Source: Klebsiella sp. BIGb0138 (GTDB taxonomy: Bacteria > Pseudomonadota > Gammaproteobacteria > Enterobacterales > Enterobacteriaceae). From it: a DNA stretch of 64,000 bases. The notes under the pieces are model-generated. The model had not been told where the DNA came from, searched no databases, and saw only the letters and a list, made by a program, of their open reading frames with translations. Each line of letters begins with the position of its first letter. Within the stretch, counting starts at the first letter, position 1. The stretch lies in the NCBI RefSeq assembly GCF_004342285.1, contig NZ_SMCV01000002.1:248001-312000 (forward strand). Reading direction: 5' to 3'. Both the position numbers and the translations under genes were made by a program. Shown here piece by piece: positions 1-13,587 of this stretch.

Positions 1-86
1 CCAGCACCGGCGAGGCGCTGGCGAAAAAATATGCGAAAGGTATTGAGGTGAAACCGGGAGAAATCATTATCCCGTTCACCAATTAA
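1..86 (+). CDS. yceB: YceB lipoprotein, C-terminal fragment (cut by window start)
   Basis: Only the last 27 codons are inside the window, read in the frame that begins at base 3 and stops with TAA at 84-86. The ending KGIEVKPGEIIIPFTN closely matches my memory of the C-terminus of E. coli YceB, an outer-membrane-type lipoprotein of the DUF1439 family. YceB lies directly upstream of pyrC in E. coli, and pyrC follows here. The signal peptide and lipobox are outside the window. A Rho-independent terminator follows at once. Confidence 0.85.
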   Translation, partial: STGEALAKKYAKGIEVKPGEIIIPFTN

Positions 87-87
87 G

Positions 88-117
88 AGCCCGGGCGCTG
101 CGGCGCCCGTTTTTTTA
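88..117 (+). terminator. Rho-independent terminator after yceB
   Basis: A GC-rich hairpin (GGGCGC / GCGCCC around a TGCG loop) is followed by seven T residues. It lies two bases after the yceB stop and ends that unit before the pyrC promoter. Confidence 0.85.
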
Positions 118-132
118 CGGAAGTTGATGCAA

Positions 133-148
133 AGGAAAACGTTTACGC
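133..148 (+). promoter_or_regulatory. PurR operator of pyrC
   Basis: The 16-bp element AGGAAAACGTTTACGC is centred on the AACGTT core of the PurR consensus ACGCAAACGTTTGCGT. E. coli pyrC is a known PurR-repressed gene with an operator in this position, so purine-dependent repression is expected. Binding here is inferred from the match. Confidence 0.75.
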
Positions 149-161
149 TTATCCTTAGTGC

Positions 162-202
162 CCGGCAAAAACAGCCCTGATGACTGACCCTATTAGCCGG
201 AG
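162..202 (+). promoter_or_regulatory. pyrC leader hairpin masking the ribosome binding site
   Basis: CCGGC at 162-166 can pair with GCCGG at 196-200, which overlaps the Shine-Dalgarno GGAG at 199-202 just before the pyrC start. In E. coli, pyrimidine level shifts the transcription start by a base or two. Transcripts starting upstream, at C, keep the 5' arm and fold into this hairpin, which blocks translation. The arms and positions are visible here; the regulation is transferred from E. coli. Confidence 0.7.
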
Positions 203-208
203 CCTTCC

Positions 209-1255
209 ATGACAGCACAATCCCAGGTATTGAAAATCCGCCGCCCTGACGACTGGCATATCCATCTGCGCGATGACGAGATGCTGAAAACCGTCGTCCC
301 TTACACCAGTGAGTTCTATGGCCGGGCGATCGTGATGCCGAATCTGGTGCCACCTGTCACCACCGTTGACGCCGCCATCGCCTATCGCCAGCGTATCCTC
401 GATGCCGTCCCCGCCGGGCATGACTTTACCCCGCTGATGACCTGCTACCTGACCGATACGCTCGATCCCGCGGAGCTGGAACGTGGATTCCAGGCCGGCG
501 TATTCACGGCAGCAAAACTCTATCCCGCCAATGCCACCACCAACTCCAGCCACGGTGTCACCAGCGTTGATACCATTATGCCGGTGCTTGAGCGGATGGA
601 AAAACTGGGGATGCCGCTGCTGGTTCACGGCGAAGTGACCCATGCGGATATCGATATCTTCGACCGCGAAGCGCGCTTTATTGAAACGGTGATGGAACCC
701 CTGCGTCAGCGTTTACCGGGTCTGAAGGTGGTGTTTGAACATATCACTACCAAAGATGCCGCCGAGTACGTCCGTGACGGCAATGAGCTGCTGGCCGCGA
801 CCATTACCCCGCAGCACCTGATGTTCAACCGCAACCACATGCTGGTTGGCGGCGTACGTCCGCATCTCTATTGCCTGCCGATTCTGAAACGTAATATCCA
901 CCAGCAGGCGCTGCGTGAGCTGGTCGCCAGCGGCTTTACCCGCGCATTCCTTGGCACCGACTCCGCGCCGCACGCCCGTCATCGTAAAGAAGCCAGCTGC
1001 GGATGCGCCGGTTGCTTTAACGCCCCAACCGCGCTGGGCAGCTACGCCACGGTGTTTGAAGAGATGAATGCCCTGCAGCACTTCGAAGCATTCTGTTCGC
1101 TGAATGGCCCGCGCTTCTACGGCCTGCCGGTTAATGAGACCTTCGTTGAGCTGGTGCGGGAAGAGAGTACCGTGGCTGACAGCATCGCGCTGCCGGACGA
1201 TACTCTGGTGCCGTTCCTCGCCGGCGAAACCCTGCGCTGGACCATGAAAAAATAA
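209..1255 (+). CDS. pyrC: dihydroorotase
   Basis: A cytosolic zinc enzyme of pyrimidine synthesis that interconverts carbamoyl-aspartate and dihydroorotate. The 348-residue protein has the family size. Metal ligands are visible: His17 and His19 in DWHIHLRDD, the carbamylated Lys103 in AAKLYP, His140, His178, and the catalytic Asp251 in GTDSAPH. The start ATG follows an SD (GGAG) that is itself part of the leader hairpin. The gene stands alone, between yceB and dinI as in E. coli. PurR and pyrimidine-dependent start switching are its likely controls. Confidence 0.97.
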   Translation: MTAQSQVLKIRRPDDWHIHLRDDEMLKTVVPYTSEFYGRAIVMPNLVPPVTTVDAAIAYRQRILDAVPAGHDFTPLMTCYLTDTLDPAELERGFQAGVFTAAKLYPANATTNSSHGVTSVDTIMPVLERMEKLGMPLLVHGEVTHADIDIFDREARFIETVMEPLRQRLPGLKVVFEHITTKDAAEYVRDGNELLAATITPQHLMFNRNHMLVGGVRPHLYCLPILKRNIHQQALRELVASGFTRAFLGTDSAPHARHRKEASCGCAGCFNAPTALGSYATVFEEMNALQHFEAFCSLNGPRFYGLPVNETFVELVREESTVADSIALPDDTLVPFLAGETLRWTMKK

Positions 1256-1288
1256 AAGCGTTGCCCCCTGTTGTAAACAGAGATTTGA

Positions 1289-1308
1289 TACTGTATAAAT
1301 AACCAGTA
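1289..1308 (+). promoter_or_regulatory. LexA box of dinI
   Basis: TACTGTATAAATAACCAGTA fits the LexA consensus CTGT-N8-ACAG with a single change in the right half (CCAG). It lies about 20-40 bp upstream of the dinI start, where the SOS operator of E. coli dinI is found. Confidence 0.85.
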
Positions 1309-1327
1309 TACTACACAGGGGGCCATC

Positions 1328-1579
1328 ATGCGCATCGAAGTGTCTATCGCCAAATCCACAGCTTTACCCAGCGGCGCGTTAGAAGCGCTAAACACCGAAC
1401 TCTCGCGGCGTATTGAACAACAGTTCCCGGCTAACCCAAGCCAGGTCACGGTGCGCTTTGCCAGCAGTAACAATTTGTCCGTCATTGGCGGCCTGAAAGA
1501 AGATAAAGACCGGATAAGCGAAATCCTGCAGGAAACCTGGGAAAGCGCTGATGACTGGTTTATCCATGACGTATCCTGA
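1328..1579 (+). CDS. dinI: DNA damage-inducible protein DinI
   Basis: A small (83 residues) acidic protein that binds and stabilises RecA filaments and tunes SOS induction and UmuD processing. The N-terminus MRIEVSIAKS and the acidic C-terminal helix (around residues 60-80, with ESADDWF) are typical of DinI, and the length is close to the 81 residues of E. coli. The ATG follows a G-rich SD. A LexA box sits directly upstream, so SOS control is expected. Position after pyrC matches E. coli. Confidence 0.95.
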   Translation: MRIEVSIAKSTALPSGALEALNTELSRRIEQQFPANPSQVTVRFASSNNLSVIGGLKEDKDRISEILQETWESADDWFIHDVS

Positions 1580-1973
1580 CTCTTGCGGCCAGCCTGACAG
1601 CGCCCGCGCAGTTTTCACGCTGAGGTGACAGAAGTCAGCCGGGTGATTCTGCCAGGCGTGCAGGCCGTCGCAAGAGCGTCAGATACAGCAAATTCAATTT
1701 GCTCCCTCATTGTGCTTTTTTTGCCGGGTCGCCCCGGCTTTTTTATCCCTACCGCAGACTCAGACTTTTCTTTATTCTTCTGATTATTTCCTTAAAAAAT
1801 AATGCCCCGCGGGACTAAATTTGCGCAAAAAAGCATCAGCCAGGGGAAGATCTGCCCCGCTGGATTTAATTTCTCGAGTTTATTCTTAACTCCTGATATA
1901 ATTAACTTGCTTCAAAAAATATGCATTAAACCTCGAGAATTGTTGTCTTTTAACATATGAATAAGGGGTTATG
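1580..1973. other. intergenic region dinI-bssS
   Basis: No convincing gene is seen in this 394-bp stretch. It holds a terminator for dinI (1721-1745). Its second half is AT-rich and probably carries the bssS promoter. An 8-bp inverted repeat TTCTCGAG (1871-1878) / CTCGAGAA (1932-1939) brackets that promoter region. Confidence 0.6.
1721..1746 (+). terminator. Rho-independent terminator downstream of dinI
   Basis: The hairpin GCCGGG-TCGC-CCCGGC is followed by six T residues and preceded by a T-rich stretch. It lies about 140 bp after the dinI stop, so the dinI message may have a long 3' UTR. Confidence 0.75.
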
Positions 1974-2228
1974 ATGGAAAAGAATAATGAAGTCATCCAG
2001 ACCCATCCCCTCGTCGGATGGGACATCAGCACCGTTGATAGCTACGATGCCATGATGTTGCGCCTGCACTACCAAAACCCCACTCATGAAAGCAGTAACG
2101 AAGCTGAAATTGGCCAGACGCTATGGCTAACGACGGAAGTCGCACGTCAATTTATTTCTATTCTGGAAGCAGGTATTGCGAAGATAGAATCAGGTGAATA
2201 CCAGGCAAATGAGTACCGCAGGCATTAA
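1974..2228 (+). CDS. bssS: biofilm regulator BssS
   Basis: A small cytosolic protein (84 residues) that in E. coli affects biofilm formation, indole and AI-2 signalling; its biochemical function is unknown. The sequence MEKNNEVIQTHPLVGWDIST matches E. coli BssS nearly residue for residue. Two ATGs are adjacent. The second (1974) lies five bases after the SD AAGGGG and gives the family N-terminus, so it is chosen over 1971. It is a single-gene unit with a terminator downstream. Confidence 0.93.
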   Translation: MEKNNEVIQTHPLVGWDISTVDSYDAMMLRLHYQNPTHESSNEAEIGQTLWLTTEVARQFISILEAGIAKIESGEYQANEYRRH

Positions 2229-2262
2229 AAAATTATGCCGCTATCGATATACTCACACTAAA

Positions 2263-2293
2263 CAGGCACCCGCGGGTGCCTGATTTATTTTCG
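2263..2293 (+). terminator. Rho-independent terminator after bssS
   Basis: The perfect 20-bp dyad CAGGCACCCGCGGGTGCCTG is followed by a T-rich tract. It lies 35 bp after the bssS stop. Confidence 0.85.
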
Positions 2294-2354
2294 GGCTTGT
2301 ATAAGTGCAGGTTGTTAATTACCCTGCTAATAAAGCAAAAAACCGGAACATATC

Positions 2355-3473
2355 ATGCAATACGATCTCATCATTATCGGTAGCGGTTCCACGGGCGCCG
2401 CCGCCGGCTATTATGCTCGCCGTGCCGGACTTAACGTCCTGATGACCGACGCCCACCGGCCTCCGCATCAGGAAGGCAGTCACCACGGCAACACGCGTCT
2501 TATCCGCCACGCCTATGGCGAGGGCGAAAAGTATGTCCCGCTGGTACTCCGCGCGCAGCAGCTGTGGGACGAGCTCGCCGTCACCAGCGGCGAGGCGGTC
2601 TTTGAACGTACCGGGGTGATTAACCTCGGCCCGGCAAATTCCCCTTTCCTCGCTAACGTCGCTCACAGCGCCCGCCAGTTTCAGCTCGATGTTGAAGAGA
2701 TGGATGCTCCGGCCATTATGGCCCGCTGGCCGGAGATTCGCGTCCCGGAAGATTACCGCGGAATATTCGAACCGGCGTCCGGGGTATTGCGCAGCGAACT
2801 GGCCATCGAAACCTGGATTCGCCTCGCCCGCGAGGCAGGCTGCGCGCAGCTGTTTAACTGCCCGGTTACCGCCATTCACCACCACCCGGACGGCGTGACT
2901 ATCGAAACCGCTGACGGCCACTACCGCGGCAAGAAGCTATTGGTCAGCGCCGGAACGTGGGTCACGCGTCTGCTTCCGGGCCTGCCGGTTCAGCCGGTAC
3001 GTAAAATCTTTGCCTGGTTCCAGGCCGACGGCCGCTACAGTCGCAAAAACAACTTCCCGGCGTTTACCGGCGAACTGCCCAACGGCGATCAATACTATGG
3101 TTTTCCGGCAGAAGACAATGAACTGAAAATCGGTAAGCACAACGGCGGGCAGCTTATCTCCGCCCCTGAGGAGCGCACGCCGTTCGGCACAGTCGCCACG
3201 GACGGTTCCGAGTCGTTCAATTTCCTGCGCAACGTCCTGCCCGGTATCGGCGGCTGCCTGCACGGCGCTTCCTGTACTTACGACAACACGGTGGATGAGG
3301 ACTTTATTATTGATACGCTGCCCGGCCACCCTGACACGCTGTTGATTAGCGGGCTAAGCGGCCATGGCTTTAAATTTGCGCCGGTGCTCGGCGAGATTGC
3401 CACCCAGTTTGCGCGCGGAGAGACGCCGGCATTTGACCTGGCCCCCTTCTCGCTGGCACGCTTTCAGCCGTAA
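2355..3473 (+). CDS. solA: N-methyl-L-tryptophan oxidase
   Basis: A flavoprotein of the monomeric sarcosine oxidase family that oxidatively demethylates N-methyl-L-tryptophan, releasing formaldehyde and hydrogen peroxide. The protein has 372 residues, as in E. coli. It starts with an FAD-binding GSGSTG motif (residues 9-14) and has the Cys (about residue 307, in GASCTYDN) that in this family carries covalent FAD. The position between bssS and yceO is conserved. The native substrate in the cell is uncertain even in E. coli. Confidence 0.94.
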   Translation: MQYDLIIIGSGSTGAAAGYYARRAGLNVLMTDAHRPPHQEGSHHGNTRLIRHAYGEGEKYVPLVLRAQQLWDELAVTSGEAVFERTGVINLGPANSPFLANVAHSARQFQLDVEEMDAPAIMARWPEIRVPEDYRGIFEPASGVLRSELAIETWIRLAREAGCAQLFNCPVTAIHHHPDGVTIETADGHYRGKKLLVSAGTWVTRLLPGLPVQPVRKIFAWFQADGRYSRKNNFPAFTGELPNGDQYYGFPAEDNELKIGKHNGGQLISAPEERTPFGTVATDGSESFNFLRNVLPGIGGCLHGASCTYDNTVDEDFIIDTLPGHPDTLLISGLSGHGFKFAPVLGEIATQFARGETPAFDLAPFSLARFQP

Positions 3474-3474
3474 T

Positions 3475-3491
3475 CGCCCGCGTGGCGGGCC
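3475..3491 (+). repeat. GC hairpin after solA
   Basis: GCCCGC-GTG-GCGGGC forms a strong stem directly after the solA stop but has no T-tract. It may protect the mRNA 3' end or assist termination. Confidence 0.4.
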
Positions 3492-3505
3492 GCCAACCGA
3501 CAGAC

Positions 3506-3532
3506 AAAAAAACGGCCTCGATGGAGGCCGTT
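3506..3532 (-). terminator. Rho-independent terminator, leftward (trhO side)
   Basis: The stem CGGCCTC-GAT-GAGGCCG (9 bp counting flanking pairs) is followed on the minus strand by seven T residues. It most likely ends leftward transcription from trhO, which stops at 3649, and lies upstream of the rightward yceO start. Confidence 0.8.
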
Positions 3533-3549
3533 CATCACAGAGAGATTTT

Positions 3550-3663
3550 ATGCGTCGCCTGTATGATTTACTGGTCAACAACGTCCGCGAGCACTTTATG
3601 ATTTACCTCGCGCTGTGGCTGCTGCTGGCGATCGTCGATCTTATCTGGTTATGGTTTTTCTGA
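3550..3663 (+). CDS. yceO: small membrane protein YceO
   Basis: A 37-residue protein with N-terminus [15 protein letters not shown] and one hydrophobic segment (residues about 16-37). It closely follows the C-terminal two thirds of E. coli YceO (46 residues), whose annotated start lies further upstream. YceO has been linked to acid resistance and biofilm in E. coli, with no known mechanism. Its last 15 bases overlap the end of the convergent trhO gene. Confidence 0.75.
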   Translation: MRRLYDLLVNNVREHFMIYLALWLLLAIVDLIWLWFF

Positions 3664-4713
3664 TGTCGCAGGATCCGGGATCCCCAGCCGGGTGTTCAGC
3701 CGACCGCGTGACTTATTGAAGATCTTATTGCCATTTTCACGCCCGGCCCGCAGCTTACGCTGCTCTTCCTCGGGCAGCTTATGCTCTTCCATGCAGGCCT
3801 CGCTACAGCATCCGGCAAACTTTTCGGCGCAGCTCGGGCACTGAATAAACAGCAGATGGCAACCGTCATTCAGACAGTTGGTATGGCTATCGCACGGCGC
3901 GCCGCACTGATGGCAATGGGCAATCACATCCTCGGAGATGCGCTCTCCCATCCTTTCATCAAAGACAAAGTTCTTGCCGATAAAACGTACCGGCAGCCCC
4001 TGCTCACGCGCGCGACGGGCATATTCGATGATACCGCCTTCGATGTGCCAGACTTTGTTGAAGCCGTTATGCTTCATCCAGGCGCTGGCCTTCTCGCAGC
4101 GGATTCCCCCGGTGCAGTACATGACGATTTTTTTGTCTTTATGTTCCTGCATCATTTCGACGGCTTTCGGCAGCTGTTCGCGGAAGGTGTCCGCCGGGAT
4201 TTCCAGCGCCTGCTCAAAGTGCCCCACTTCATATTCGTAGTGGTTACGCATGTCGATAAACACCGCGTCGGGGTCATCCAGCATGGCGTTGACTTCTGCC
4301 GCCTTCAGATAATCCCCGACGTCGGAAGCATCAAACGTCGGATCGTCGATCCCATCCGCCACGATGCGATCGCGGACTTTGAGGCGCAGCACCCAAAAGG
4401 ATTTGCCATCGTCGTCCAGCGCGATGTTCAGGCGCAGGCCATCCAGCGCCGGATCGAAGGCGTACAGGAACTCGCGTAAAGCTTCGACCTTGCTTTGCGG
4501 GACGCTGATTTGCGCGTTGATACCTTCGCGGGCCAGATAGATGCGGCCAAAGACGTTTAGTTCGGTGAGCGCGAGCCACAGCGCATCGCGCGTCGCTTTC
4601 GGGTCCACAATGGTGAAATATTTATAAAAAGAGATCGTCGTACGCGGTTCGCTCTCGGCTAACATCTGCGCTTTTAACGTCTCATTTGAAATGCGGTTAT
4701 GTAACACTGGCAT
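3649..4713 (-). CDS. trhO: tRNA uridine 5-hydroxylase TrhO
   Basis: A cytosolic oxygen-dependent enzyme that hydroxylates U34 of certain tRNAs on the way to 5-hydroxyuridine derivatives (formerly YceA). The 354-residue protein has an N-terminal acylphosphatase-like domain, a rhodanese domain (about 145-240) with the active-site loop CTGGIRC at residues 200-206, and a Cys-rich C-terminal zinc-binding region ([12 protein letters not shown]). The start at [10 protein letters not shown] is chosen to match E. coli; the frame is open 19 codons further. It is convergent with yceO. Confidence 0.94.
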   Translation of the reverse strand: MPVLHNRISNETLKAQMLAESEPRTTISFYKYFTIVDPKATRDALWLALTELNVFGRIYLAREGINAQISVPQSKVEALREFLYAFDPALDGLRLNIALDDDGKSFWVLRLKVRDRIVADGIDDPTFDASDVGDYLKAAEVNAMLDDPDAVFIDMRNHYEYEVGHFEQALEIPADTFREQLPKAVEMMQEHKDKKIVMYCTGGIRCEKASAWMKHNGFNKVWHIEGGIIEYARRAREQGLPVRFIGKNFVFDERMGERISEDVIAHCHQCGAPCDSHTNCLNDGCHLLFIQCPSCAEKFAGCCSEACMEEHKLPEEEQRKLRAGRENGNKIFNKSRGRLNTRLGIPDPATSEKP

Positions 4714-4923
4714 GGTGTACCTGCTCGACATAGGAAATGAGTAAAATAAACGGCCGGCATCATATAGCAAACGGCGTTAATTTACATCCCCACATTTTGC
4801 GCTACATTTCACTCACCCACCTTCGCTACCGTTTAACAATAAATGCCACCTGGGACAGTCGTTTTGGCTGATGCACTAAAAAATGCGATAATAGAACAAG
4901 TTGCTTAATTGAACAGGTATAAG

Positions 4924-5844
4924 ATGACCCATTTACCTAAATTCTCCGCGGCGTTATTACACCCGCGCTACTGGCTGCTTTGGCTAGGTATTGGCCTGCT
5001 GTGGCTGGTTGTTCAGCTTCCTTATCCGCTGATTTACCGCCTTGGCAAGGCGATTGGCCGCCTGGCGCTGCGCTTTATGCAACGTCGCGCCAAAATCGCG
5101 TATCGGAACCTGGAGCTCTGCTTTCCGGAGAAGAGCGAAGAGGAACGCCACCGGCTGGTGGTGCAGAACTTTGAATCCGTCGGGATGGGGTTAATGGAAA
5201 CCGGGATGGCCTGGTTCTGGCCTACCAGCCGCATTGCGCGCTGGACTGATTCCATCGGCGTCGAGCATATTCGGGCGGTACAGGCGCAAAATCGCGGTAT
5301 TCTGCTGATTGGCGTCCACTTTCTCACCCTCGAGATGGGGGCGCGAATGTTTGGTATCAACGAACCGGGCATTGGCGTCTACCGTCCGAATGATAATCCG
5401 GTCATCGACTGGCTGCAGACCTGGGGACGCTTACGTTCCAATAAGGACATGATCGACCGTAAAGACCTGAAGGGGATGATTCGGGCGCTGAAAAAAGGCG
5501 ACGTGCTCTGGTACGCGCCGGACCACGACTACGGCCCCGGCGCCAGCGTATTTGTGCCTTTGTTCGCCGTCGAACAGGCAGCGACGACATCGGGGACCTG
5601 GATGCTGGCGAAAATGTCGAAAGCCTGTATTGTCCCCTTCGTCCCACGGCGTAAACCTGACGGCAAAGGCTATGAGCTGATTATTCTGCCGCCGGAGTGC
5701 GACCCGCCGCTGGATGATGCGGAAACGACCGCCGCCTGGATGAACAAAATCGTCGAGCAGTGCATTCTGATGGCGCCGGAACAATATATGTGGCTGCATC
5801 GCCGTTTTAAGACCCGGCCGCCGGGAGTCCCGTCGCGCTATTAA
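4924..5844 (+). CDS. lpxL: lipid A biosynthesis lauroyltransferase
   Basis: An inner-membrane acyltransferase that adds the secondary laurate to Kdo2-lipid IV(A). The 306-residue product has one N-terminal membrane segment (about 17-35) and the catalytic HX4E motif, His132 and Glu137, at the same numbers as in E. coli LpxL. The start MTHLPKFS is chosen to match the family rather than an ATG five codons upstream. It is divergent from trhO. A 9-bp perfect hairpin follows the stop. Confidence 0.95.
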   Translation: MTHLPKFSAALLHPRYWLLWLGIGLLWLVVQLPYPLIYRLGKAIGRLALRFMQRRAKIAYRNLELCFPEKSEEERHRLVVQNFESVGMGLMETGMAWFWPTSRIARWTDSIGVEHIRAVQAQNRGILLIGVHFLTLEMGARMFGINEPGIGVYRPNDNPVIDWLQTWGRLRSNKDMIDRKDLKGMIRALKKGDVLWYAPDHDYGPGASVFVPLFAVEQAATTSGTWMLAKMSKACIVPFVPRRKPDGKGYELIILPPECDPPLDDAETTAAWMNKIVEQCILMAPEQYMWLHRRFKTRPPGVPSRY

Positions 5845-5868
5845 CGCGCGATGGCTTTCACCACCTTC

Positions 5869-5897
5869 CCTCCGGCAACCCGATACCTGCCGGAGGC
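5869..5897 (+). repeat. inverted repeat after lpxL
   Basis: CCTCCGGCA (5869-5877/8) and TGCCGGAGG (5888-5896) form a 9-bp perfect stem with a 10-base loop and no T-tract. It is probably an mRNA-stabilising or weak terminator hairpin. Confidence 0.5.
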
Positions 5898-6015
5898 GCA
5901 GACCCTCGCCGCGGTTTTAAACGCCCCCGCCCATTGCGATGATCATTTCTCAGGCGCATAATTAGCAGGCTCATATTTTCATTTTTTGACCTGCCTGACA
6001 GGCCAATGGAAGCCT

Positions 6016-7266
6016 ATGTCGTCTGCTGATACCCCGATCAACTGGAAGCGAAATCTCACCGTCGCCTGGCTGGGTTGCTTTTTAACCGGCGCGGCGTTTA
6101 GCCTGGTTATGCCTTTTCTTCCGCTCTATGTCGAGCAGCTTGGCGTGACCGGCCATAGCGCCCTGAATATGTGGTCAGGGCTGGTCTTCAGCATCACCTT
6201 CCTGTTCTCCGCGGTCGCTTCACCATTCTGGGGCGGTCTCGCCGACCGTAAGGGGCGCAAGATTATGCTGCTGCGTTCCGCCCTTGGAATGGCCATCGTC
6301 ATGCTGCTGATGGGACTGGCGCAAAATATCTGGCAGTTTCTGATCCTGCGGGCCCTGCTCGGGCTGTTGGGCGGCTTTGTTCCGAATGCCAACGCCCTGA
6401 TTGCCACCCAAATCCCACGGCAGAAAAGCGGCTGGGCGCTGGGGACCCTGTCAACGGGCGCCGTCAGCGGCGCGCTGTTGGGGCCGCTGGCCGGCGGTTT
6501 CCTCGCTGACCACTGGGGGCTGCGCAGCGTCTTCTTTCTCACCGCCAGCGTACTGCTAACATGCTTTATCCTGACGCTGTTTTTGATCCGTGAACGCTTC
6601 GAGCCGGTCAACAAAAAAGAGATGCTTCACGCCCGGGATGTCTTCTCCTCGCTGAAGAGTCCGAAACTGGTACTGAGCCTGTTCGTCACCACCATGATCA
6701 TTCAGGTCGCCACCGGTTCGATAGCCCCGATACTGACGCTCTATGTCAGAGACCTCGCCGGTGACGTCAATAATATTGCCTTTCTCAGTGGGATGATCGC
6801 CTCCGTTCCCGGGGTTGCCGCCCTGCTCAGCGCCCCGCGCCTCGGCAGGCTGGGGGACCGTATCGGGCCGGAAAAAATCCTTATCGTGGCGCTGATCCTC
6901 TCCGTTCTGCTGTTGATTCCGATGTCCTTCGTCCAGACCCCGCTGCAGCTCGGCATTTTGCGCTTTCTGCTCGGTGCCGCCGACGGGGCGCTGCTGCCTG
7001 CCGTGCAAACGCTGCTGGTCTACAACTCCACCAGTCAGGTCGCCGGGCGCATCTTCAGCTATAACCAGTCATTTCGCGATATTGGCAACGTCACCGGCCC
7101 GTTGATCGGGGCGTCGGTTTCCGCCAGCTATGGCTTCCGGGCCGTGTTTTTCGTCACGGCCGCCGTGGTACTGTTCAACGCGGTCTATTCCACCCTCAGC
7201 CTGCGGCGCCCTTCTGCTGGGGAACCCGCGCAGGAAGCGGACCCTGGCGATCGGTCGGTAAATTAA
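6016..7266 (+). CDS. mdtG: multidrug efflux MFS transporter MdtG
   Basis: A 12-helix inner-membrane proton antiporter; E. coli MdtG confers fosfomycin and deoxycholate resistance and belongs to the Mar/Sox/Rob regulon. The product has 416 residues. The MFS loop 2-3 signature [10 protein letters not shown] is seen near residue 75, and most of the protein matches E. coli MdtG closely. The ATG at 6016 is chosen; a TTG ten codons upstream is in frame but lacks an SD. Position after lpxL is conserved. Confidence 0.94.
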   Translation: MSSADTPINWKRNLTVAWLGCFLTGAAFSLVMPFLPLYVEQLGVTGHSALNMWSGLVFSITFLFSAVASPFWGGLADRKGRKIMLLRSALGMAIVMLLMGLAQNIWQFLILRALLGLLGGFVPNANALIATQIPRQKSGWALGTLSTGAVSGALLGPLAGGFLADHWGLRSVFFLTASVLLTCFILTLFLIRERFEPVNKKEMLHARDVFSSLKSPKLVLSLFVTTMIIQVATGSIAPILTLYVRDLAGDVNNIAFLSGMIASVPGVAALLSAPRLGRLGDRIGPEKILIVALILSVLLLIPMSFVQTPLQLGILRFLLGAADGALLPAVQTLLVYNSTSQVAGRIFSYNQSFRDIGNVTGPLIGASVSASYGFRAVFFVTAAVVLFNAVYSTLSLRRPSAGEPAQEADPGDRSVN

Positions 7267-7297
7267 TTGCGTCAAGGGCTGTTGCCCTTGACGCAAT
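7266..7297 (+). repeat. 14-bp perfect inverted repeat at the mdtG stop codon
   Basis: ATTGCGTCAAGGGC and GCCCTTGACGCAAT pair perfectly around a TGTT loop, beginning on the last base of the mdtG stop. No T-tract follows, so it is not a standard terminator. It could act as a 3' stability element or an RNase III site between mdtG and msyB. Confidence 0.7.
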
Positions 7298-7357
7298 GCT
7301 CAGCGCCTTCTATAGATTGAATCGTGACCATTTCTCATTCTTCTTAGGGGATTAGCT

Positions 7358-7744
7358 ATGCCAAAGGATTCGATTTTCTATGCCACGCTCGAAGAAGCTA
7401 TCGATGCGGCCCGCGAAGAGTTCCTTGTCAATAATCCGGATAGCGACGAGGAGAGTGCCAACGTTGAGCAGTTGAATATCCAGAAGTACGTGTTGCAGGA
7501 CGGTGATATTGCCTGGCAAGCCGAATTTTTTGCCGACGAGGATGGGGAAGGCGAATGCCTGCCGATGTTAAGCGGCGAGGCGGCACAGAGCGTGTTTGAC
7601 GGTGACTACGACGAAATTGAACTACGCCAGGAGTGGCTGGAAGAGAATACGCTGCATGAATGGGACGAAGGTGAATTCCAGCTGGAACCCTCTCTGGACA
7701 CCGAAGAGGGTCAGACCGCCGCCGACGAGTGGGATGAACGCTAG
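7358..7744 (+). CDS. msyB: acidic protein MsyB
   Basis: A 128-residue, strongly acidic cytosolic protein. E. coli MsyB is a multicopy suppressor of secY and secA mutants and is induced in stationary phase; its molecular role is unknown. ATLEEAIDAAREEF near the N-terminus and the C-terminal EEGQTAADEWDER are family hallmarks. An SD (AGGGG) precedes the ATG. Its stop codon directly abuts the stop of the convergent yceK with no base between. Confidence 0.93.
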   Translation: MPKDSIFYATLEEAIDAAREEFLVNNPDSDEESANVEQLNIQKYVLQDGDIAWQAEFFADEDGEGECLPMLSGEAAQSVFDGDYDEIELRQEWLEENTLHEWDEGEFQLEPSLDTEEGQTAADEWDER

Positions 7745-7972
7745 TTAATTATAGGGCCCGTGACTGGCATCCAGCGGTAACAGAAGCGTATCGAAGACCA
7801 GTGAAAAAGGCAGATCGAGAATGGTGATATAGCGCCATGCCGAATCACGCACGTCCCACTGCACGCCGGGGTAATACTGGTTACCGTGTCCCTGCCCCGG
7901 CACCGTGCGGCTAATAATGCTGCCGCAGCCGCTGAGCACCAGCGTCATGGCGATAATCAGTAAAATTCTCAT
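7745..7972 (-). CDS. yceK: YceK lipoprotein
   Basis: A 75-residue predicted lipoprotein with a short signal peptide ending in the lipobox LSGC (Cys16), which would be lipidated and anchored to a membrane. The DUF1375 family includes E. coli YceK of the same length. Function is unknown. It is convergent with msyB and lies just downstream of the opgGH operon on the same strand, separated from it by a terminator. Confidence 0.9.
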   Translation of the reverse strand: MRILLIIAMTLVLSGCGSIISRTVPGQGHGNQYYPGVQWDVRDSAWRYITILDLPFSLVFDTLLLPLDASHGPYN

Positions 7973-7991
7973 CTGCTACCTCAGTTCTCAG

Positions 7992-8025
7992 ATAAAAAAA
8001 TACCGGCAATATTGCCGGTATTTTC
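7992..8025 (-). terminator. terminator after opgH (works in both directions)
   Basis: ATACCGGCAATATTGCCGGTAT forms an extended stem flanked by A7 on the left and T4 on the right. It follows the opgH stop and on the minus strand ends in seven T residues, so it should end the opgGH message. Confidence 0.8.
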
Positions 8026-8038
8026 CTTCACGTACGGC

Positions 8039-12161
<4,123 letters not shown>

Positions 12162-12365
12162 TTAATGGTAATTCAGGCAATCCGACAACATAATCCCTGC
12201 TTTGTTCACCTTAGCGGCGCAGGTAATAGACAGTTAACTGCCACATTTGCACTTTGCGTACTTATCCTGGAGACAGTTATCCAGAGTTGATGTAGGGTTG
12301 CTGAGAATTTAAACGTTATCACCTTGAGTGATAAGACGAATTGTCTGAGAATGTAGTGATATTGT

Positions 12366-13526
12366 ATGAATAATACGCCAGTACAACGTGAATATTTCTT
12401 CGACAGCATCCGCGCATGGTTGATGTTGCTGGGGATTCCGTTTCACATCTCGCTGATCTATTCCAGTCACAGCTGGCATGTGAATAGCGTCGATCCGTCC
12501 TGGGGGCTGACCCTGTTTAACGACTTTATTCATGCTTTCCGCATGCAGGTCTTCTTCGTCATTTCGGGTTATTTTTCCTACATGCTGTTCCTGCGCTATC
12601 CGCTCAAAAAATGGTGGAAAGTGCGCGTTGAGCGTGTAGGTATTCCGATGCTGACCGCCATTCCGCTATTGACCCTCCCGCAGTTTATTATGCTGCAGTA
12701 CGTCAACGGCAAGGCCGATAGCTGGCACAGCCTCTCGGGCTATGACAAATTTAATACCCTGGCGTGGGAATTGATTTCGCACCTGTGGTTTTTGCTGGTG
12801 CTGGTGGTCCTGACTTCGCTGGGCGTGGTGCTCTTTAAGTGGCTGACCGGTCGCCGAAGTGAAGGCACCCCCCGCTTCGGTGACACCGTCACATTAGGCC
12901 AGCTGTCGATGATTTTTCTGGCGCTTGGCGTGCTGTACGCAGTGATCCGCCGCACGCTGTTTGTGCTATATGCGCCGCTGCTCAGCAACGGCCTGTTTAA
13001 CTTTATCGTCATGCAAACGCTGTTTTACCTGCCCTTTTTTATTCTCGGCGCGCAGGTGTTTATCAATCAGCGTCTGAAAACGATGTTCACCACCCCATCG
13101 CCATGGTGCTTTGTCGGCGCGCTGCTGGGCTTTATCGCCTACCGCCTGAATCAGCAGTACGGCTCCGGTGAGGGCTGGATGTACGAAACCGAATCGATCA
13201 TTACCATGGTGCTCGGCCTGTGGATGGTGAACGTGGTGTTTTCTCTCGGCCACCGTCTGCTCAACTTCCAGTCCGCGCGCGTGACCTACTTTGTGAACGC
13301 TTCGCTGTTTATTTATCTGGTGCACCACCCGTTGACCCTGCTCTACGGCGCCTGGATCGCGCCGGCGATTAAATCCAACGCCTTAGGATTTATTGCCGGT
13401 TTAATCTTCGTGGTGGGTATTGCCGTCGTGCTGTATGAAATTCATCTGCGCATCCCGCTGCTACGCTTTCTTTTTTCGGGGAAGTTCCAGCAAAAAGCGG
13501 CTAAACCGCAGGTTTCCACCAGCTGA
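12366..13526 (+). CDS. opgC: glucans biosynthesis protein C
   Basis: An inner-membrane protein of the acyltransferase-3 family that succinylates osmoregulated periplasmic glucans. It has 386 residues and about ten hydrophobic segments. [20 protein letters not shown] near the N-terminus is the conserved first helix with the family Arg-His region. It is divergent from opgGH across a 252-bp promoter region. In E. coli clsC and ymdB follow; here ymdB lies directly downstream, convergent, and clsC is absent. Confidence 0.95.
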   Translation: MNNTPVQREYFFDSIRAWLMLLGIPFHISLIYSSHSWHVNSVDPSWGLTLFNDFIHAFRMQVFFVISGYFSYMLFLRYPLKKWWKVRVERVGIPMLTAIPLLTLPQFIMLQYVNGKADSWHSLSGYDKFNTLAWELISHLWFLLVLVVLTSLGVVLFKWLTGRRSEGTPRFGDTVTLGQLSMIFLALGVLYAVIRRTLFVLYAPLLSNGLFNFIVMQTLFYLPFFILGAQVFINQRLKTMFTTPSPWCFVGALLGFIAYRLNQQYGSGEGWMYETESIITMVLGLWMVNVVFSLGHRLLNFQSARVTYFVNASLFIYLVHHPLTLLYGAWIAPAIKSNALGFIAGLIFVVGIAVVLYEIHLRIPLLRFLFSGKFQQKAAKPQVSTS

Positions 13527-13529
13527 GCC

Positions 13530-13567
13530 AGGCCGATCGTCCGCTTGTTTCAGGCGGCGATCGGCCT
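13530..13567. terminator. bidirectional hairpin between opgC and ymdB
   Basis: AGGCCGATCG (13530-13539) pairs with CGATCGGCCT (13558-13567), with inner CCGC/GCGG pairs. This long stem lies between two convergent genes. T-tracts are weak, so it may work partly as an mRNA end-protecting structure. Confidence 0.55.
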
Positions 13568-13587
13568 GCCCCGTCCTTCCAGCGTCC

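Noticed and set aside
1268-1280. CTGTTGTAAACAG as a second LexA box at dinI
   Set aside because: The spacing between CTG and CAG is too short for LexA; the box at 1289-1308 fits.
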